DNA of 64,000 bases, taken from positions 40,464 through 104,463 of the forward strand of contig MESQ01000007.1 of NCBI GenBank assembly GCA_001771065.1, given 5' to 3'. Made by a program: the position numbers and the translations under genes. This DNA is from Burkholderiales bacterium RIFOXYD12_FULL_59_19. GTDB lineage: Bacteria > Pseudomonadota > Gammaproteobacteria > Burkholderiales > Burkholderiaceae_C. The notes under the pieces are model-generated. The model saw only the letters and a list, made by a program, of their open reading frames with translations, did not search any database and was not told the DNA's origin. This document shows, in pieces, positions 26,272 to 38,227 of the stretch. Positions within the stretch are counted from its first letter, which is position 1. The number at the start of each line of letters is the position of its first letter.

Positions 26272-26865
26272 ATGACTGATGATCAATCTGAAATTGCGGT
26301 ACAGGCCGCCCGTTGGGTGGTGGAGGAAGGTTTGGAGTACGGCCCGGCCAAACGTCGGGCGGCCAAAGCGCTGGGACTGGGTGGGCGCGGGTCATTGCCG
26401 TCCAATGAGGCGCTCGACGACGCGGTCATGGAATACATTTCGGTGTTTTGTGCCGACACGCAGCCGCGTGAGTTGCTGGCGCTGAGACGACTGGCATGGG
26501 TCTGGATGGAACGTCTGCTTGCATTTCGTCCGCATCTGGGGGGCGCGGTGTGGCACGGCACTGCCACCAAAAATTCAGATATTCACCTGCAGCTGTTTTG
26601 TGATGACTGCAAGTCGGCAGAAATGGCATTGATTGACCAGCGGGTAGCTTACGAGGTGCGTACGGTCATGGGCATCAAGGGTGAGTCGGTGGATGTCTTG
26701 AGCGTGCATGTATTTTGTGCTGAATTGAAAGAAGATATTGGAGTGCATCTGATGATTTATGACTTTGATGATGTGCGTGGCGCACTCAAGCCCGACGTCA
26801 AAGGGCGCGTGCCGCGGGGTGATGCACGTGCGGTACAGCGCCTGCTTTCAGGAGCGAACATATGA
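26272..26865 (+). CDS. conserved hypothetical protein with a possible nucleotidyltransferase-like motif
   Basis: A 197-residue protein that I do not recognise by name. The N-terminal half is helical (AARWVVEEGLEYGPAKRRAAKALGL region). The middle, GAVWHGTATKNSDIHLQLF (about residues 90-108), recalls the minimal nucleotidyltransferase pattern of a Gly turn followed by DxD, but reads D-I-H instead of D-I-D. The C-terminal part is acidic with DFDDVRGAL. Its stop overlaps the next start (ATGA), so it is co-translated with a TlpA-like thioredoxin. Function unknown. Confidence 0.75.
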   Translation: MTDDQSEIAVQAARWVVEEGLEYGPAKRRAAKALGLGGRGSLPSNEALDDAVMEYISVFCADTQPRELLALRRLAWVWMERLLAFRPHLGGAVWHGTATKNSDIHLQLFCDDCKSAEMALIDQRVAYEVRTVMGIKGESVDVLSVHVFCAELKEDIGVHLMIYDFDDVRGALKPDVKGRVPRGDARAVQRLLSGANI

Positions 26866-27404
26866 GTGCATCGCCTGCTTCCCGGCGCGGTTGGCTTGCC
26901 GCTGCGACCGGCTTGGCTTTGGCTGGTGTGGGTGCCGGTCTGGCCTGGCGTACGTCAAGGCACCAGTCGCAGACCCTTTCTGAGGCGGAAAATGCGTTTT
27001 GGCAACAGCAGTTTGCCCGCTTGGATGGGGTGATGTTGGCGACAAGCGTATTCAGAGGCAAGCCTGTGGTGTTGAATTTTTGGGCCACCTGGTGCCCACC
27101 CTGTGTTGAGGAGTTGCCGCTAATCAACAATTTTTTCCTGCAAAATAAAGCCAAAGGCTGGCAAGTTCTGGCTTTAGCCGTGGATCAGGCTGCACCTGTC
27201 AGCCGGTTTCTGGCCCAGTCGCCGCTGTCGTTCCCGGTGGCTTTGGCTGGCTTTCCAGGGATCGAGGTCAGTCGATCCCTGGGGAATTTAAATGGAGTCT
27301 TGCCGTTTACCGTGGTGTTTGATTCATCAGGTCATGTTCTGCAACGTAAAATGGGAAAGTTGACCGCCGATGACATACGCGCCTGGGAGCGCTTACCGGT
27401 TTGA
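26862..27404 (+). CDS. TlpA/ResA-family thioredoxin-like disulfide reductase
   Basis: A 180-residue envelope protein. The N-terminus has SRRGWLAAATGLALAGVGAG, a signal or anchor segment with a twin-arginine-like SRR. The thioredoxin domain contains WATWCPPCVEELP (active-site CPPC) and the cis-proline region GVLPFTVVFDSSG. Such proteins reduce disulfides in the periplasm, often for cytochrome c maturation. Start overlaps the preceding hypothetical gene. Confidence 0.88.
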   Translation: MSASPASRRGWLAAATGLALAGVGAGLAWRTSRHQSQTLSEAENAFWQQQFARLDGVMLATSVFRGKPVVLNFWATWCPPCVEELPLINNFFLQNKAKGWQVLALAVDQAAPVSRFLAQSPLSFPVALAGFPGIEVSRSLGNLNGVLPFTVVFDSSGHVLQRKMGKLTADDIRAWERLPV

Positions 27405-27529
27405 TGTGAGTGGCAAAGAAAATGTAAAATAAAGCCTAGTTAGCTTGTTTTGTTGAAAATTAATTGCAATTTAATGCAAATTCAAGTGAATTTCTGTTGG
27501 CTGTTACTCATTTTTCGTTGGAGACCCCC

Positions 27530-27973
27530 ATGGACCTCAGAAAACTCAAAACATTGATCGACCTGGTATCGGAATCAAACGTCTCGGAGCTTGAAATCAC
27601 CGAAGCCGAGGGCAAAATCCGTATTGTCAAGGGCGGCGGCGGCGTGGCCCCGTACTTTGCTCCCGCAGGTCAGCCTGTGGCGCAAGCACCGGTTGTGGCG
27701 CCCGTCGCGTTGCCTGAGGCTGTTGCACCGGCTGAGACTGGCCACACCGTCAAGTCGCCCATGGTGGGAACCTTTTATCGTTCTGCTTCGCCCGGCGCCA
27801 AATCTTTTGTCGAGGTGGGTGACAATGTCAAGGAGGGGCAGACGCTGTGCATCATTGAGGCCATGAAAATTCTCAATGAAATTGAATCTGACAAGAGCGG
27901 CACGGTGCGACGCATTTTGTCTGACAACGGGCAAGCCGTTGAGTATGGTCAGCCTCTCTTCATCATCGATTAA
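27530..27973 (+). CDS. accB: acetyl-CoA carboxylase biotin carboxyl carrier protein
   Basis: A 147-residue BCCP. N-terminal [20 protein letters not shown], an Ala/Pro/Val-rich linker (about 45-70), and a biotinyl domain with [15 protein letters not shown]; Lys113 in the AMKI motif is the biotin site. The ATG at 27530 follows GGAGA; the longer in-frame start at 27464 lies in the AT-rich upstream region. Followed by accC after 15 bp, the conserved accBC operon for the first step of fatty-acid synthesis. Confidence 0.96.
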   Translation: MDLRKLKTLIDLVSESNVSELEITEAEGKIRIVKGGGGVAPYFAPAGQPVAQAPVVAPVALPEAVAPAETGHTVKSPMVGTFYRSASPGAKSFVEVGDNVKEGQTLCIIEAMKILNEIESDKSGTVRRILSDNGQAVEYGQPLFIID

Positions 27974-27988
27974 GGTCAGGCGCCACCC

Positions 27989-29338
27989 ATGTTTAAAAAA
28001 ATTCTGGTTGCCAACCGGGGCGAAATCGCTTTACGGATCCAGCGCGCCTGCCGTGAGCTGGGTGTCAAGGCGGTCATGGTGTACTCGGAGGCAGATCGCG
28101 ATGCCAAGTACGTCAAGCTGGCGGAAGAGGCGGTGTGTATCGGGCCAGCCTCTTCGGCTTTGAGTTACCTTAACATGCCGGCCATCATTTCAGCCGCTGA
28201 AGTCACCGATGCAGAAGCCATTCATCCCGGCTATGGATTCTTGAGCGAAAACGCGGATTTTGCTGAACGGGTGGAGCGCAGCGGTTTTCAGTTCATCGGA
28301 CCCACGCCGGAATCGATCCGGATCATGGGTGACAAGGTATCGGCCAAGCAAGCAATGATCAAGGCGGGTGTGCCCTGTGTGCCCGGCTCTGAGGGTGAAT
28401 TGCCAGACGATCCGGTGCAGATCAAGCGGATTGCCAAAATGGTCGGTTATCCGGTCATCATCAAGGCCGCAGGCGGTGGTGGTGGCCGTGGCATGCGGGT
28501 GGTGCACACCGAGGCGGCATTGATCAACGCGGTGGCGATGACCAAAAATGAAGCAGGTGCGGCATTTGGTAACCCTGCGGTTTACATGGAAAAGTATTTG
28601 CAGAATCCGCGCCATGTCGAAATCCAGATTCTGGCGGACAAATACAAGAATGCGGTGTACCTGGGCGAGCGCGACTGTTCCATGCAGCGGCGCCACCAAA
28701 AGGTCATCGAAGAGGCCCCGGCACCAGGCATCCCCCGTAAGTTGATTGAGCGTGTGGGTGACCGCTGTGTGGCGGCATGTAAAAAAATCGGCTATCGGGG
28801 TGCTGGCACCTTTGAGTTTTTGTACGAGGACGGCGAGTTTTACTTTATTGAGATGAACACCCGTGTGCAGGTTGAGCATCCGGTGACCGAGATGACCACG
28901 GGCATTGACATCGTCAAAACCCAAATCATGGTGGCCGCCGGAGAAAAACTGCCGTTCACGCAGCGCCAGATTCAAATCCGTGGCCACGCCATCGAGTGCC
29001 GTTTGAACGCTGAAGATGCTTACAAGTGCATTCCGTCACCTGGGCGCATCACCATGTGGCATGCACCCGGTGGTCCGGGCGTGCGCGTGGATTCGCATAT
29101 TTACACCAATTATTTTGTACCACCCAACTACGATTCGATGATTGGCAAGATCATTGTTCATGGCGATACCCGTGAGCAGGCCCTGGCGCGCATGCGCACC
29201 GCTTTAGGTGAAACCGTGATTGAGGGCATTAATACCAACATCGCCTTGCACCGGGAATTGATGGTGGACGCCAAATTCATGGAAGGTGGAACCAACATCC
29301 ATTACCTTGAGGCTTGGCTTGCGAACCATGAACGCTGA
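27989..29338 (+). CDS. accC: acetyl-CoA carboxylase biotin carboxylase subunit
   Basis: A 449-residue ATP-grasp enzyme that carboxylates biotin on AccB. Seen: [41 protein letters not shown], the glycine-rich [14 protein letters not shown] loop, [11 protein letters not shown], and [15 protein letters not shown] near the catalytic region. Length is standard. A nine-base gap separates it from prmA. Confidence 0.97.
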   Translation: MFKKILVANRGEIALRIQRACRELGVKAVMVYSEADRDAKYVKLAEEAVCIGPASSALSYLNMPAIISAAEVTDAEAIHPGYGFLSENADFAERVERSGFQFIGPTPESIRIMGDKVSAKQAMIKAGVPCVPGSEGELPDDPVQIKRIAKMVGYPVIIKAAGGGGGRGMRVVHTEAALINAVAMTKNEAGAAFGNPAVYMEKYLQNPRHVEIQILADKYKNAVYLGERDCSMQRRHQKVIEEAPAPGIPRKLIERVGDRCVAACKKIGYRGAGTFEFLYEDGEFYFIEMNTRVQVEHPVTEMTTGIDIVKTQIMVAAGEKLPFTQRQIQIRGHAIECRLNAEDAYKCIPSPGRITMWHAPGGPGVRVDSHIYTNYFVPPNYDSMIGKIIVHGDTREQALARMRTALGETVIEGINTNIALHRELMVDAKFMEGGTNIHYLEAWLANHER

Positions 29339-29346
29339 GATGCACC

Positions 29347-30240
29347 ATGTTTGAACTGCGATTGATGTGCCCGGAGCACCGGGTCGAAGCTGTGAGTGAT
29401 GCGTTGGACGCCCTGGATGCCCTCAGTGTCAGCGTGGAAGACGCCGATGCCCAAACCGATGCCGAGCAGGCGCTGTTTGGCGAGCCGGGTATGCCGCCGC
29501 CCAAGGAGGGCTGGCAGCGTTCCAGGGTACTGGCCCTGTTTGCCGGTCGAGATCAGGCCCAGGCTGCGTTAACGCTGCTGCAGGTGCAGGATTTTTTTGA
29601 CGGCTGTGAGGTTTTGGGAATTCAAAATGTGCCCGAGCAGGATTGGGTGCGGCTGACACAGTCGCAGTTCGCGCCGGTGGACATCACGCCTGAATTCTGG
29701 ATTGTGCCTACCTGGCATGAGCCTCCGGAGGCCGCGCGTATTGTGATTCGCCTGGACCCTGGTTTGGCTTTTGGTACTGGTACCCACCCCACCACGCGCA
29801 TGTGTTTGCGCTGGATTGCTCGTCATGACGGTGCCGCCCATGCGGCACTGACGCGGGTGCTCGATTACGGCTGTGGTTCCGGTATCCTGGCGATTGGTGC
29901 CGCCAAGTTTGGTGCCACTGACATTGATGCGGTGGACATTGATTTTGCAGCGGTGGAGTCCACGGTGCTCAATGCCCAAGCCAATCATGTGCTTGTGCGC
30001 GCTGGCTTGCCAGAGACCGCCAGCGGTGTTTACCAGACCGTGTTGGCCAATATTTTGGCAACACCCCTGAAGGTCCTGGCGCCGCTGCTGTGGTCTCGGG
30101 TCGCCGTCGGAGGGGATTTGGTACTGGCGGGCATCCTGGAACGCCAAGCCGATGAACTCAAGGTCGCCTATGCGCCTTATGGCGCACTTCAGGTTGCTGA
30201 TTCTGAAGACGGCTGGATTTTGATGACAGCGTCAAAATAA
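29347..30240 (+). CDS. prmA: ribosomal protein L11 methyltransferase
   Basis: A 297-residue PrmA, which trimethylates L11. The signature DPGLAFGTGTHPTTRMCLRW and the SAM motif I LDYGCGSGILAIGAAKFGA are clear, as is the catalytic-region VLANILATPLKVLAP. Starts eight bases after accC, a common betaproteobacterial order (accB-accC-prmA). Followed by the zinc-ribbon DUF3426 gene. Confidence 0.96.
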   Translation: MFELRLMCPEHRVEAVSDALDALDALSVSVEDADAQTDAEQALFGEPGMPPPKEGWQRSRVLALFAGRDQAQAALTLLQVQDFFDGCEVLGIQNVPEQDWVRLTQSQFAPVDITPEFWIVPTWHEPPEAARIVIRLDPGLAFGTGTHPTTRMCLRWIARHDGAAHAALTRVLDYGCGSGILAIGAAKFGATDIDAVDIDFAAVESTVLNAQANHVLVRAGLPETASGVYQTVLANILATPLKVLAPLLWSRVAVGGDLVLAGILERQADELKVAYAPYGALQVADSEDGWILMTASK

Positions 30241-30277
30241 GTGTGTTGCAGGGCGTGGCCAGGAGGTTCCCGACGTT

Positions 30278-31126
<849 letters not shown>

Positions 31127-31127
31127 C

Positions 31128-31156
31128 AAAAAACCCGTTGCAGTTTGGGCAACGGG
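31128..31156 (-). terminator. intrinsic terminator of the H1-like gene
   Basis: Read on the minus strand: CCCGTTGC, a 7-nt loop, GCAACGGG (complement of 31134-31156), followed by TTTTTT (31128-31133). It lies 26 bp beyond the H1-like stop and two bases past the convergent DUF3426 gene. Confidence 0.85.
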
Positions 31157-31181
31157 CGGGCACCTTGGGCGCACAGAGTGA

Positions 31182-31514
31182 TCAGGGCTTTGATCCGGAA
31201 GGAAAGGGCCAGGCTGCTTTGGGGTTGAGCGTGGTATGTGCGGCTGGTGCGGCAGGTGTTTTTGCCGGCTTTTTTTCAGCCGTTTTGCTTGCCCCTTTTG
31301 TTGCTGGCGCAGCCTTCTTTGCGACTGGTTTTGCAGCAGCTTTGGCAACTGGTTTTGCAGCGGCTTTGGCGGCTGGTTTTGCGGCAGCTTTGGCAACTGG
31401 TTTTGCAGCGGCTTTGGCAGCTGGTTTTGCAGCGGCTTTGGCAGCTGGTTTTGCAGCGGCTTTAACAGCCGGTTTTACCTCGGGTTTGGCAGCAGGTTTT
31501 TTTGCAGTGGCCAT
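31182..31514 (-). CDS. histone H1-like Lys/Ala/Pro-rich DNA-binding protein
   Basis: A 110-residue, highly basic protein built of PAAKAAAK / PVAKAAAK repeats (about residues 8-75), like the C-terminal tail of eukaryotic histone H1, AlgP and the BpH1-type proteins of Bordetella. Such proteins bind and condense DNA non-specifically. The start is the ATG at 31514 after AAGGAGA; an extension to 31580 lacks a better site. Located between the DUF3426 gene and nrdB, an arrangement I associate with comamonads. Composition makes exact family placement weak. Confidence 0.82.
   Translation of the reverse strand: MATAKKPAAKPEVKPAVKAAAKPAAKAAAKPAAKAAAKPVAKAAAKPAAKAAAKPVAKAAAKPVAKKAAPATKGASKTAEKKPAKTPAAPAAHTTLNPKAAWPFPSGSKP
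31322..31475 (-). repeat. 24-bp degenerate tandem repeats in the H1-like gene
   Basis: Six or so copies of a unit coding PAAKAAAK or PVAKAAAK, with a few silent or Ala/Val changes. This is a coding repeat, not a CRISPR array, because there are no unique spacers. Confidence 0.85.
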
Positions 31515-31681
31515 ATCAATCTCCTTGATCAATTTGCAGAGAGCACTTGACGAAAAGCATTCGTGCGTCAAGCGATGCATGGTGTTGGGCAGGTTCCCAG
31601 CACCATGAATGGGGGCAACAAAACTTTGTAACCAAAGCTTGGTTCAAAATTCTGCGACATGAAGAGGTGCATATGTGGCGG

Positions 31682-32854
31682 CTATTCCCAGGACAAGGCG
31701 CCACCGGACTGGTATTCAATGACACGCGTCTCGAAGAAATTACGCTCCTTCTTCAGGTCGATCATTTCACTCATCCAGGGGAATGGGTTTTCTTCATTGG
31801 GAAAGAGCGCCTCCAACCCAATTTGGGTGGCCCGGCGGTTGGCAATGTAACGCAGGTAACCTTTGAACATGGACGCGTTCATACCCAGCACACCACGCGG
31901 CATGGTGTCTTCGGCGTAGCGGTATTCCAGGTCCACTGCGGTTTCAAACAAGGCTTTGATTTCGGCTTTGAATTCTGCGGTCCAGAGTTGCGGGTTTTCC
32001 AGTTTGAGCTGGTTGATCAGGTCGATGCCAAAGTTGCAGTGCATGGATTCATCACGCAGGATGTACTGGTATTGCTCTGCGGCGCCGGTCATTTTGTTTT
32101 GACGACCCAGTGCCAGAATTTGAGTAAAGCCGACATAAAAAAACAAGCCCTCCATCAGGCAGGCAAACACGATCAGCGACTTGAGCAGGGTTTGATCGGC
32201 CTCAGGCGTACCGGTCTTGAACTGCGGGTCCATGATGGCCTCAATGAACGGGATCAGGAACTCGTCTTTGTCCCGGATGGACTTGATTTCGTTGTAGGCA
32301 CTGAAGATTTCGCCTTCATCCAGACCAAGCGACTCCACAATGTACTGGTAAGCGTGGGTGTGAATCGCTTCCTCGAAGGCCTGGCGCAACAAAAACTGAC
32401 GGCACTCCGGCGCGGTGATGTGACGGTAGGTGCCGAGCACAATATTGTTGGCCGCCAGTGAATCGGCCGTGACAAAAAAACCAAGATTGCGTTTGACGAT
32501 GCGCCGCTCGTCTTCTGTGAGTCCATTGGGGTCTTTCCACAGTGCAATGTCGCGCGTCATATTGACCTCTTGCGGCATCCAGTGGTTGGCACAGCTTGAC
32601 AGGTATTTTTCCCAGGCCCATTTGTACTTGAAGGGCACCAACTGGTTGACGTCGGTCTTGCCGTTGATGATTCGTTTGTCGGCGGCATTCACGCGCCGAT
32701 GCGAGCTTGCTGCTGATGCCGTCGTCATACGAGTTGCTTCGGCCAAAATGGCAGAGGGGCCCGCAAATCGCTCGGCCGTTAGCGGGGCCATGCGGCTGGC
32801 TGCGAGGGGTGGCAAACTGGCAGTAGGTATAACTTCTTCGTCCCAGGTCAACAT
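31682..32854 (-). CDS. nrdB: ribonucleotide reductase class Ia, beta subunit
   Basis: A 390-residue di-iron protein that generates the tyrosyl radical for NrdA. The iron and radical residues are all visible: Asp in [10 protein letters not shown], Glu-x-x-His...Tyr in [12 protein letters not shown], Glu in [11 protein letters not shown], and Glu-x-x-His in [10 protein letters not shown]. The ATG at 32854 follows GGAAAA; upstream codons in the same frame lie in the nrdA-nrdB gap and do not fit the family. It is 125 bp downstream of nrdA on the same strand, so they are probably one transcript. Confidence 0.96.
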   Translation of the reverse strand: MLTWDEEVIPTASLPPLAASRMAPLTAERFAGPSAILAEATRMTTASAASSHRRVNAADKRIINGKTDVNQLVPFKYKWAWEKYLSSCANHWMPQEVNMTRDIALWKDPNGLTEDERRIVKRNLGFFVTADSLAANNIVLGTYRHITAPECRQFLLRQAFEEAIHTHAYQYIVESLGLDEGEIFSAYNEIKSIRDKDEFLIPFIEAIMDPQFKTGTPEADQTLLKSLIVFACLMEGLFFYVGFTQILALGRQNKMTGAAEQYQYILRDESMHCNFGIDLINQLKLENPQLWTAEFKAEIKALFETAVDLEYRYAEDTMPRGVLGMNASMFKGYLRYIANRRATQIGLEALFPNEENPFPWMSEMIDLKKERNFFETRVIEYQSGGALSWE

Positions 32855-32979
32855 GTTTTTTCCAATCGGTGAATTATGAGATCTTGCGTCAAAAATAGAA
32901 AGAATTTTGTTCGCGCTCTGCACTGATGCAGGTGGCACTGTGGCGTGCCAACATCGCATTCAATGAACGCCTGGTCTGG

Positions 32980-35895
<2,916 letters not shown>

Positions 35896-35979
35896 GGCAT
35901 CCTCTTTTGAAATGGGTGAAGAAACACAGGGCGATACGGCGCTGAAAACTGCCTGCCTGTTATCAAGGTGCCAAGCTTA

Positions 35980-35995
35980 TCACTATATCTATGGT
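35980..35995. promoter_or_regulatory. NrdR-like box 1 (proximal to nrdA)
   Basis: TCACTATATCTATGGT, a good match to the NrdR palindrome ACACTATATATAGTGT in its left half. It begins 85 bp upstream of the nrdA start and exactly 31 bp from box 2. Confidence 0.72.
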
Positions 35996-36010
35996 AGTGG
36001 ATGTTGTTTG

Positions 36011-36026
36011 CCACTACCTATAGTGT
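36011..36026. promoter_or_regulatory. NrdR-like box 2 (distal)
   Basis: CCACTACCTATAGTGT matches the NrdR consensus at 13 of 16 positions by my count. The 31-bp start-to-start distance to box 1 is the spacing conserved in known NrdR operator pairs (three helical turns). Confidence 0.75.
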
Positions 36027-36138
36027 TTTTATGGCTTGGCTTGTGTTGCCTAGGTGATTCGCTATTCTCAGGATTTGATAGCGACAGAAGCCCGTCAGAA
36101 CTTGGTCTTTACGTTTTTCGGCCTTGATAAAGGGTACT

Positions 36139-36780
36139 TTAACGTTCTTTGGCGTGGTGCTTTGCGCCCAGCCCTAAGGGTAAGTACCGAGCTTCAAGCC
36201 CCAGGTTTTTTTGCAAGCGCACCCAGTCAAATCCTGCGCCAGGGTCGGCCTTGCGAACAGGCGCAATGTGTTCATGGCCCGCCAGATGGTGAATGGGGTA
36301 GTGCTGCATCAGGGCCGCGCAAAGCGCGTGCAGACTTTCGTACTGTGCGTCTTCAAATTGCGCACCCTCCATGCCTTCGAGTTCAATGCCAATGCTGTCG
36401 TCGTTGCAATTGCTTCGGCCGCGGTAGCTGGAACACCCAGCGTGCCAGGCGCGGTCATTGCAACTGACCAGTTGCCAAAGTTCGCCGTGACGCCGGATGA
36501 AAAAATGCGCTGACACTTGCAGGTCCTTGATTTGACGGAAGTAGGGGTGCGCCTGCCAGTCGAGCTGGTTGTTGAAAAATTGTGGAACTTCTGGGCCGCC
36601 GTATTGGCCAGGCGGCAGGCTGATGGAATGCAGCACAATCAGGTCAATGTGGGCCTGTGGCGGCCGTGAGCCAAAGTTGGGCGAGGCATGGCGCGCGGCG
36701 AAATGGTACCAGCCTTGCGACCACAAGGGATCATTGGTTGGTGCTGGCGTCACGGGCATCTTCGTCATCGGTGGTGTCAT
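36139..36780 (-). CDS. ampD: 1,6-anhydro-N-acetylmuramyl-L-alanine amidase AmpD
   Basis: About 213 residues, amidase_2 family. Zinc ligands are seen in LIVLHSISLPPGQYGG and in LAGHEHIAPVRKADPG (His and Asp); FFIRRHGELWQLVSCNDRAWHAG is the family core. AmpD cleaves the peptide from anhydro-muropeptides in cytosolic recycling and so controls AmpC induction in some bacteria. The start overlaps pilR by up to 50 bp; ATG codons at 36780, 36768 and 36759 are all possible, and the choice is not resolved. Confidence 0.93.
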   Translation of the reverse strand: MTPPMTKMPVTPAPTNDPLWSQGWYHFAARHASPNFGSRPPQAHIDLIVLHSISLPPGQYGGPEVPQFFNNQLDWQAHPYFRQIKDLQVSAHFFIRRHGELWQLVSCNDRAWHAGCSSYRGRSNCNDDSIGIELEGMEGAQFEDAQYESLHALCAALMQHYPIHHLAGHEHIAPVRKADPGAGFDWVRLQKNLGLEARYLPLGLGAKHHAKER

Positions 36781-38227
36781 CAGGCGTGGCGGTAACAATT
36801 CCCAGCCTTACGATCCGGTATCGCATTTGACGCAGGCTGAGGCCCAATCGTGCCGCGGCAGCGGTCCGATTGAAGTGGGTTTCCTGCAAAGTGCGGATCA
36901 GTATGGCGCGTTCATGGGTGTCCAGATAAGCTTGCAAGTCGTTGGGAATGTCACTGGCAGCGGGTACATGGCAGGGGTCGGGGAGTGGCTGCGGCGCAGT
37001 GACAAGCGTCACCTGGGTTGTGGCTGGGGGGCATTGAAGCTGATCCAGGTCGCCCAGTGTCACGCTTCGGTGCAACAGGTTCTCCAGCTCGCGAACATTG
37101 CCAGGCATGGGCAGTTGTGCCAGTCGCGCCATCATGCCTGCGCTCAGACAAGGTATGGGTAGATTGGCTTCCTGGGCAATACGCGACAACAGTGCCAGGC
37201 ACAAGTCAGGCAAGTCTTCCTGGCGTTCCCGCAACGGTGTAATGGCGAGTTCAATCACATTGAGTCGGTAATACAGATCCTGTCTGAAGTTGCCTTGTTG
37301 AACTTCAGCGGCCAAATCTTTGTGCGTGGCACTGATGATGCGCACATCCACCAGTTTTTCCTGGGTTGAACCCAGTGGTCTGACCCGACGTTCCTGGATC
37401 GCACGCAGCAATTTGGCCTGCATGGCCAAGGGCAGGTCGCCAATCTCATCGAGAAACAAGGTGCCACCCTGGGCTGCTTGAAAAAAACCTGGCCGGTCCT
37501 GATTGGCGCCGGTGTAGGCGCCCTTTTGGGCGCCAAAAAACTCGGCCTCCAGCAAGTTTTCAGGGATCGCGCTGCAGTTCACGGCAACCCAGGGGCCATT
37601 GGCCCTATGACTGTTGCTGTGAATCGCATAAGCCACCAGTTCCTTGCCTGTGCCGGATTCGCCGGTCACCATGATCGGCGCCATGCTGGGCGCAACTTTA
37701 AGGATGCGTTCCTTTACTTGACGGATGGCAGCAGACCGTCCCACCAGCCGCGCTAAGGCATGGGTGCCAGCACTTCCGGTCCCCGCCATGGCTTCATGCG
37801 CAAGCAGGCCAGGGGCTAGGCCGCCCTTGGGTCTGGCAACAGGCGTACTCTGTAACGCTGCAGCAATGACGGAGCGAAATTGCTTTAAATCAACGGGCTT
37901 GGTCAGGTAGTCAAAAGCGCCAGCTTTCAAGGCCTCAACGGCATTGGCGGTGGAGCCGTAGGCAGTGATCACTACACAGCGCTCGCTGCGATGGCTGGCC
38001 TTCAGTTCGGTGATCAGTGACAGCCCCAGACCATCCGGCAGGCGCATGTCCGTGATGACGGCATCAAACACCTTGTTTTCGAGGCAGGCACGTGCTTGCT
38101 GCAGGGTTTCTGCGGTATCGACCCGGTAGCCTTCCCGCAGCAGGGTCAACTCGTAAATGGTGCGCAGGTCGGGCTCGTCGTCGACCACCAGAATGTGTTG
38201 CGTGGCAAGAGGCATGGGTTCATCCAT
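36731..38227 (-). CDS. pilR: sigma-54-dependent response regulator, PilR-like
   Basis: A 498-residue NtrC-family activator. The receiver domain (LVVDDEPDLRTIYELTLL; phosphoacceptor Asp in VITDMRLPDG) is followed by the AAA+ domain with Walker A GESGTGKE, Walker B LFLDEIGDLP and a C-terminal Fis-type helix-turn-helix (RTAAAARLGLSLRQMRYRI). The sigma-54-contact loop reads GAYTGA instead of the usual GAFTGA. The start overlaps the pilS stop. With PilS it typically activates type IV pilin transcription; no pilA is in the window. Confidence 0.9.
   Translation of the reverse strand: MDEPMPLATQHILVVDDEPDLRTIYELTLLREGYRVDTAETLQQARACLENKVFDAVITDMRLPDGLGLSLITELKASHRSERCVVITAYGSTANAVEALKAGAFDYLTKPVDLKQFRSVIAAALQSTPVARPKGGLAPGLLAHEAMAGTGSAGTHALARLVGRSAAIRQVKERILKVAPSMAPIMVTGESGTGKELVAYAIHSNSHRANGPWVAVNCSAIPENLLEAEFFGAQKGAYTGANQDRPGFFQAAQGGTLFLDEIGDLPLAMQAKLLRAIQERRVRPLGSTQEKLVDVRIISATHKDLAAEVQQGNFRQDLYYRLNVIELAITPLRERQEDLPDLCLALLSRIAQEANLPIPCLSAGMMARLAQLPMPGNVRELENLLHRSVTLGDLDQLQCPPATTQVTLVTAPQPLPDPCHVPAASDIPNDLQAYLDTHERAILIRTLQETHFNRTAAAARLGLSLRQMRYRIVRLGIVTATPDDTTDDEDARDASTNQ

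Noticed and set aside
27464..27529. Longer AccB start or an upstream leader peptide
   Set aside because: The extra residues do not match BCCP, and the ATG at 27530 has a good GGAGA site; the small alternative frame here has no terminator or codon theme.
31322..31475. Possible CRISPR-like repeat array
   Set aside because: Repeats are direct, contiguous 24-bp coding units without unique spacers.
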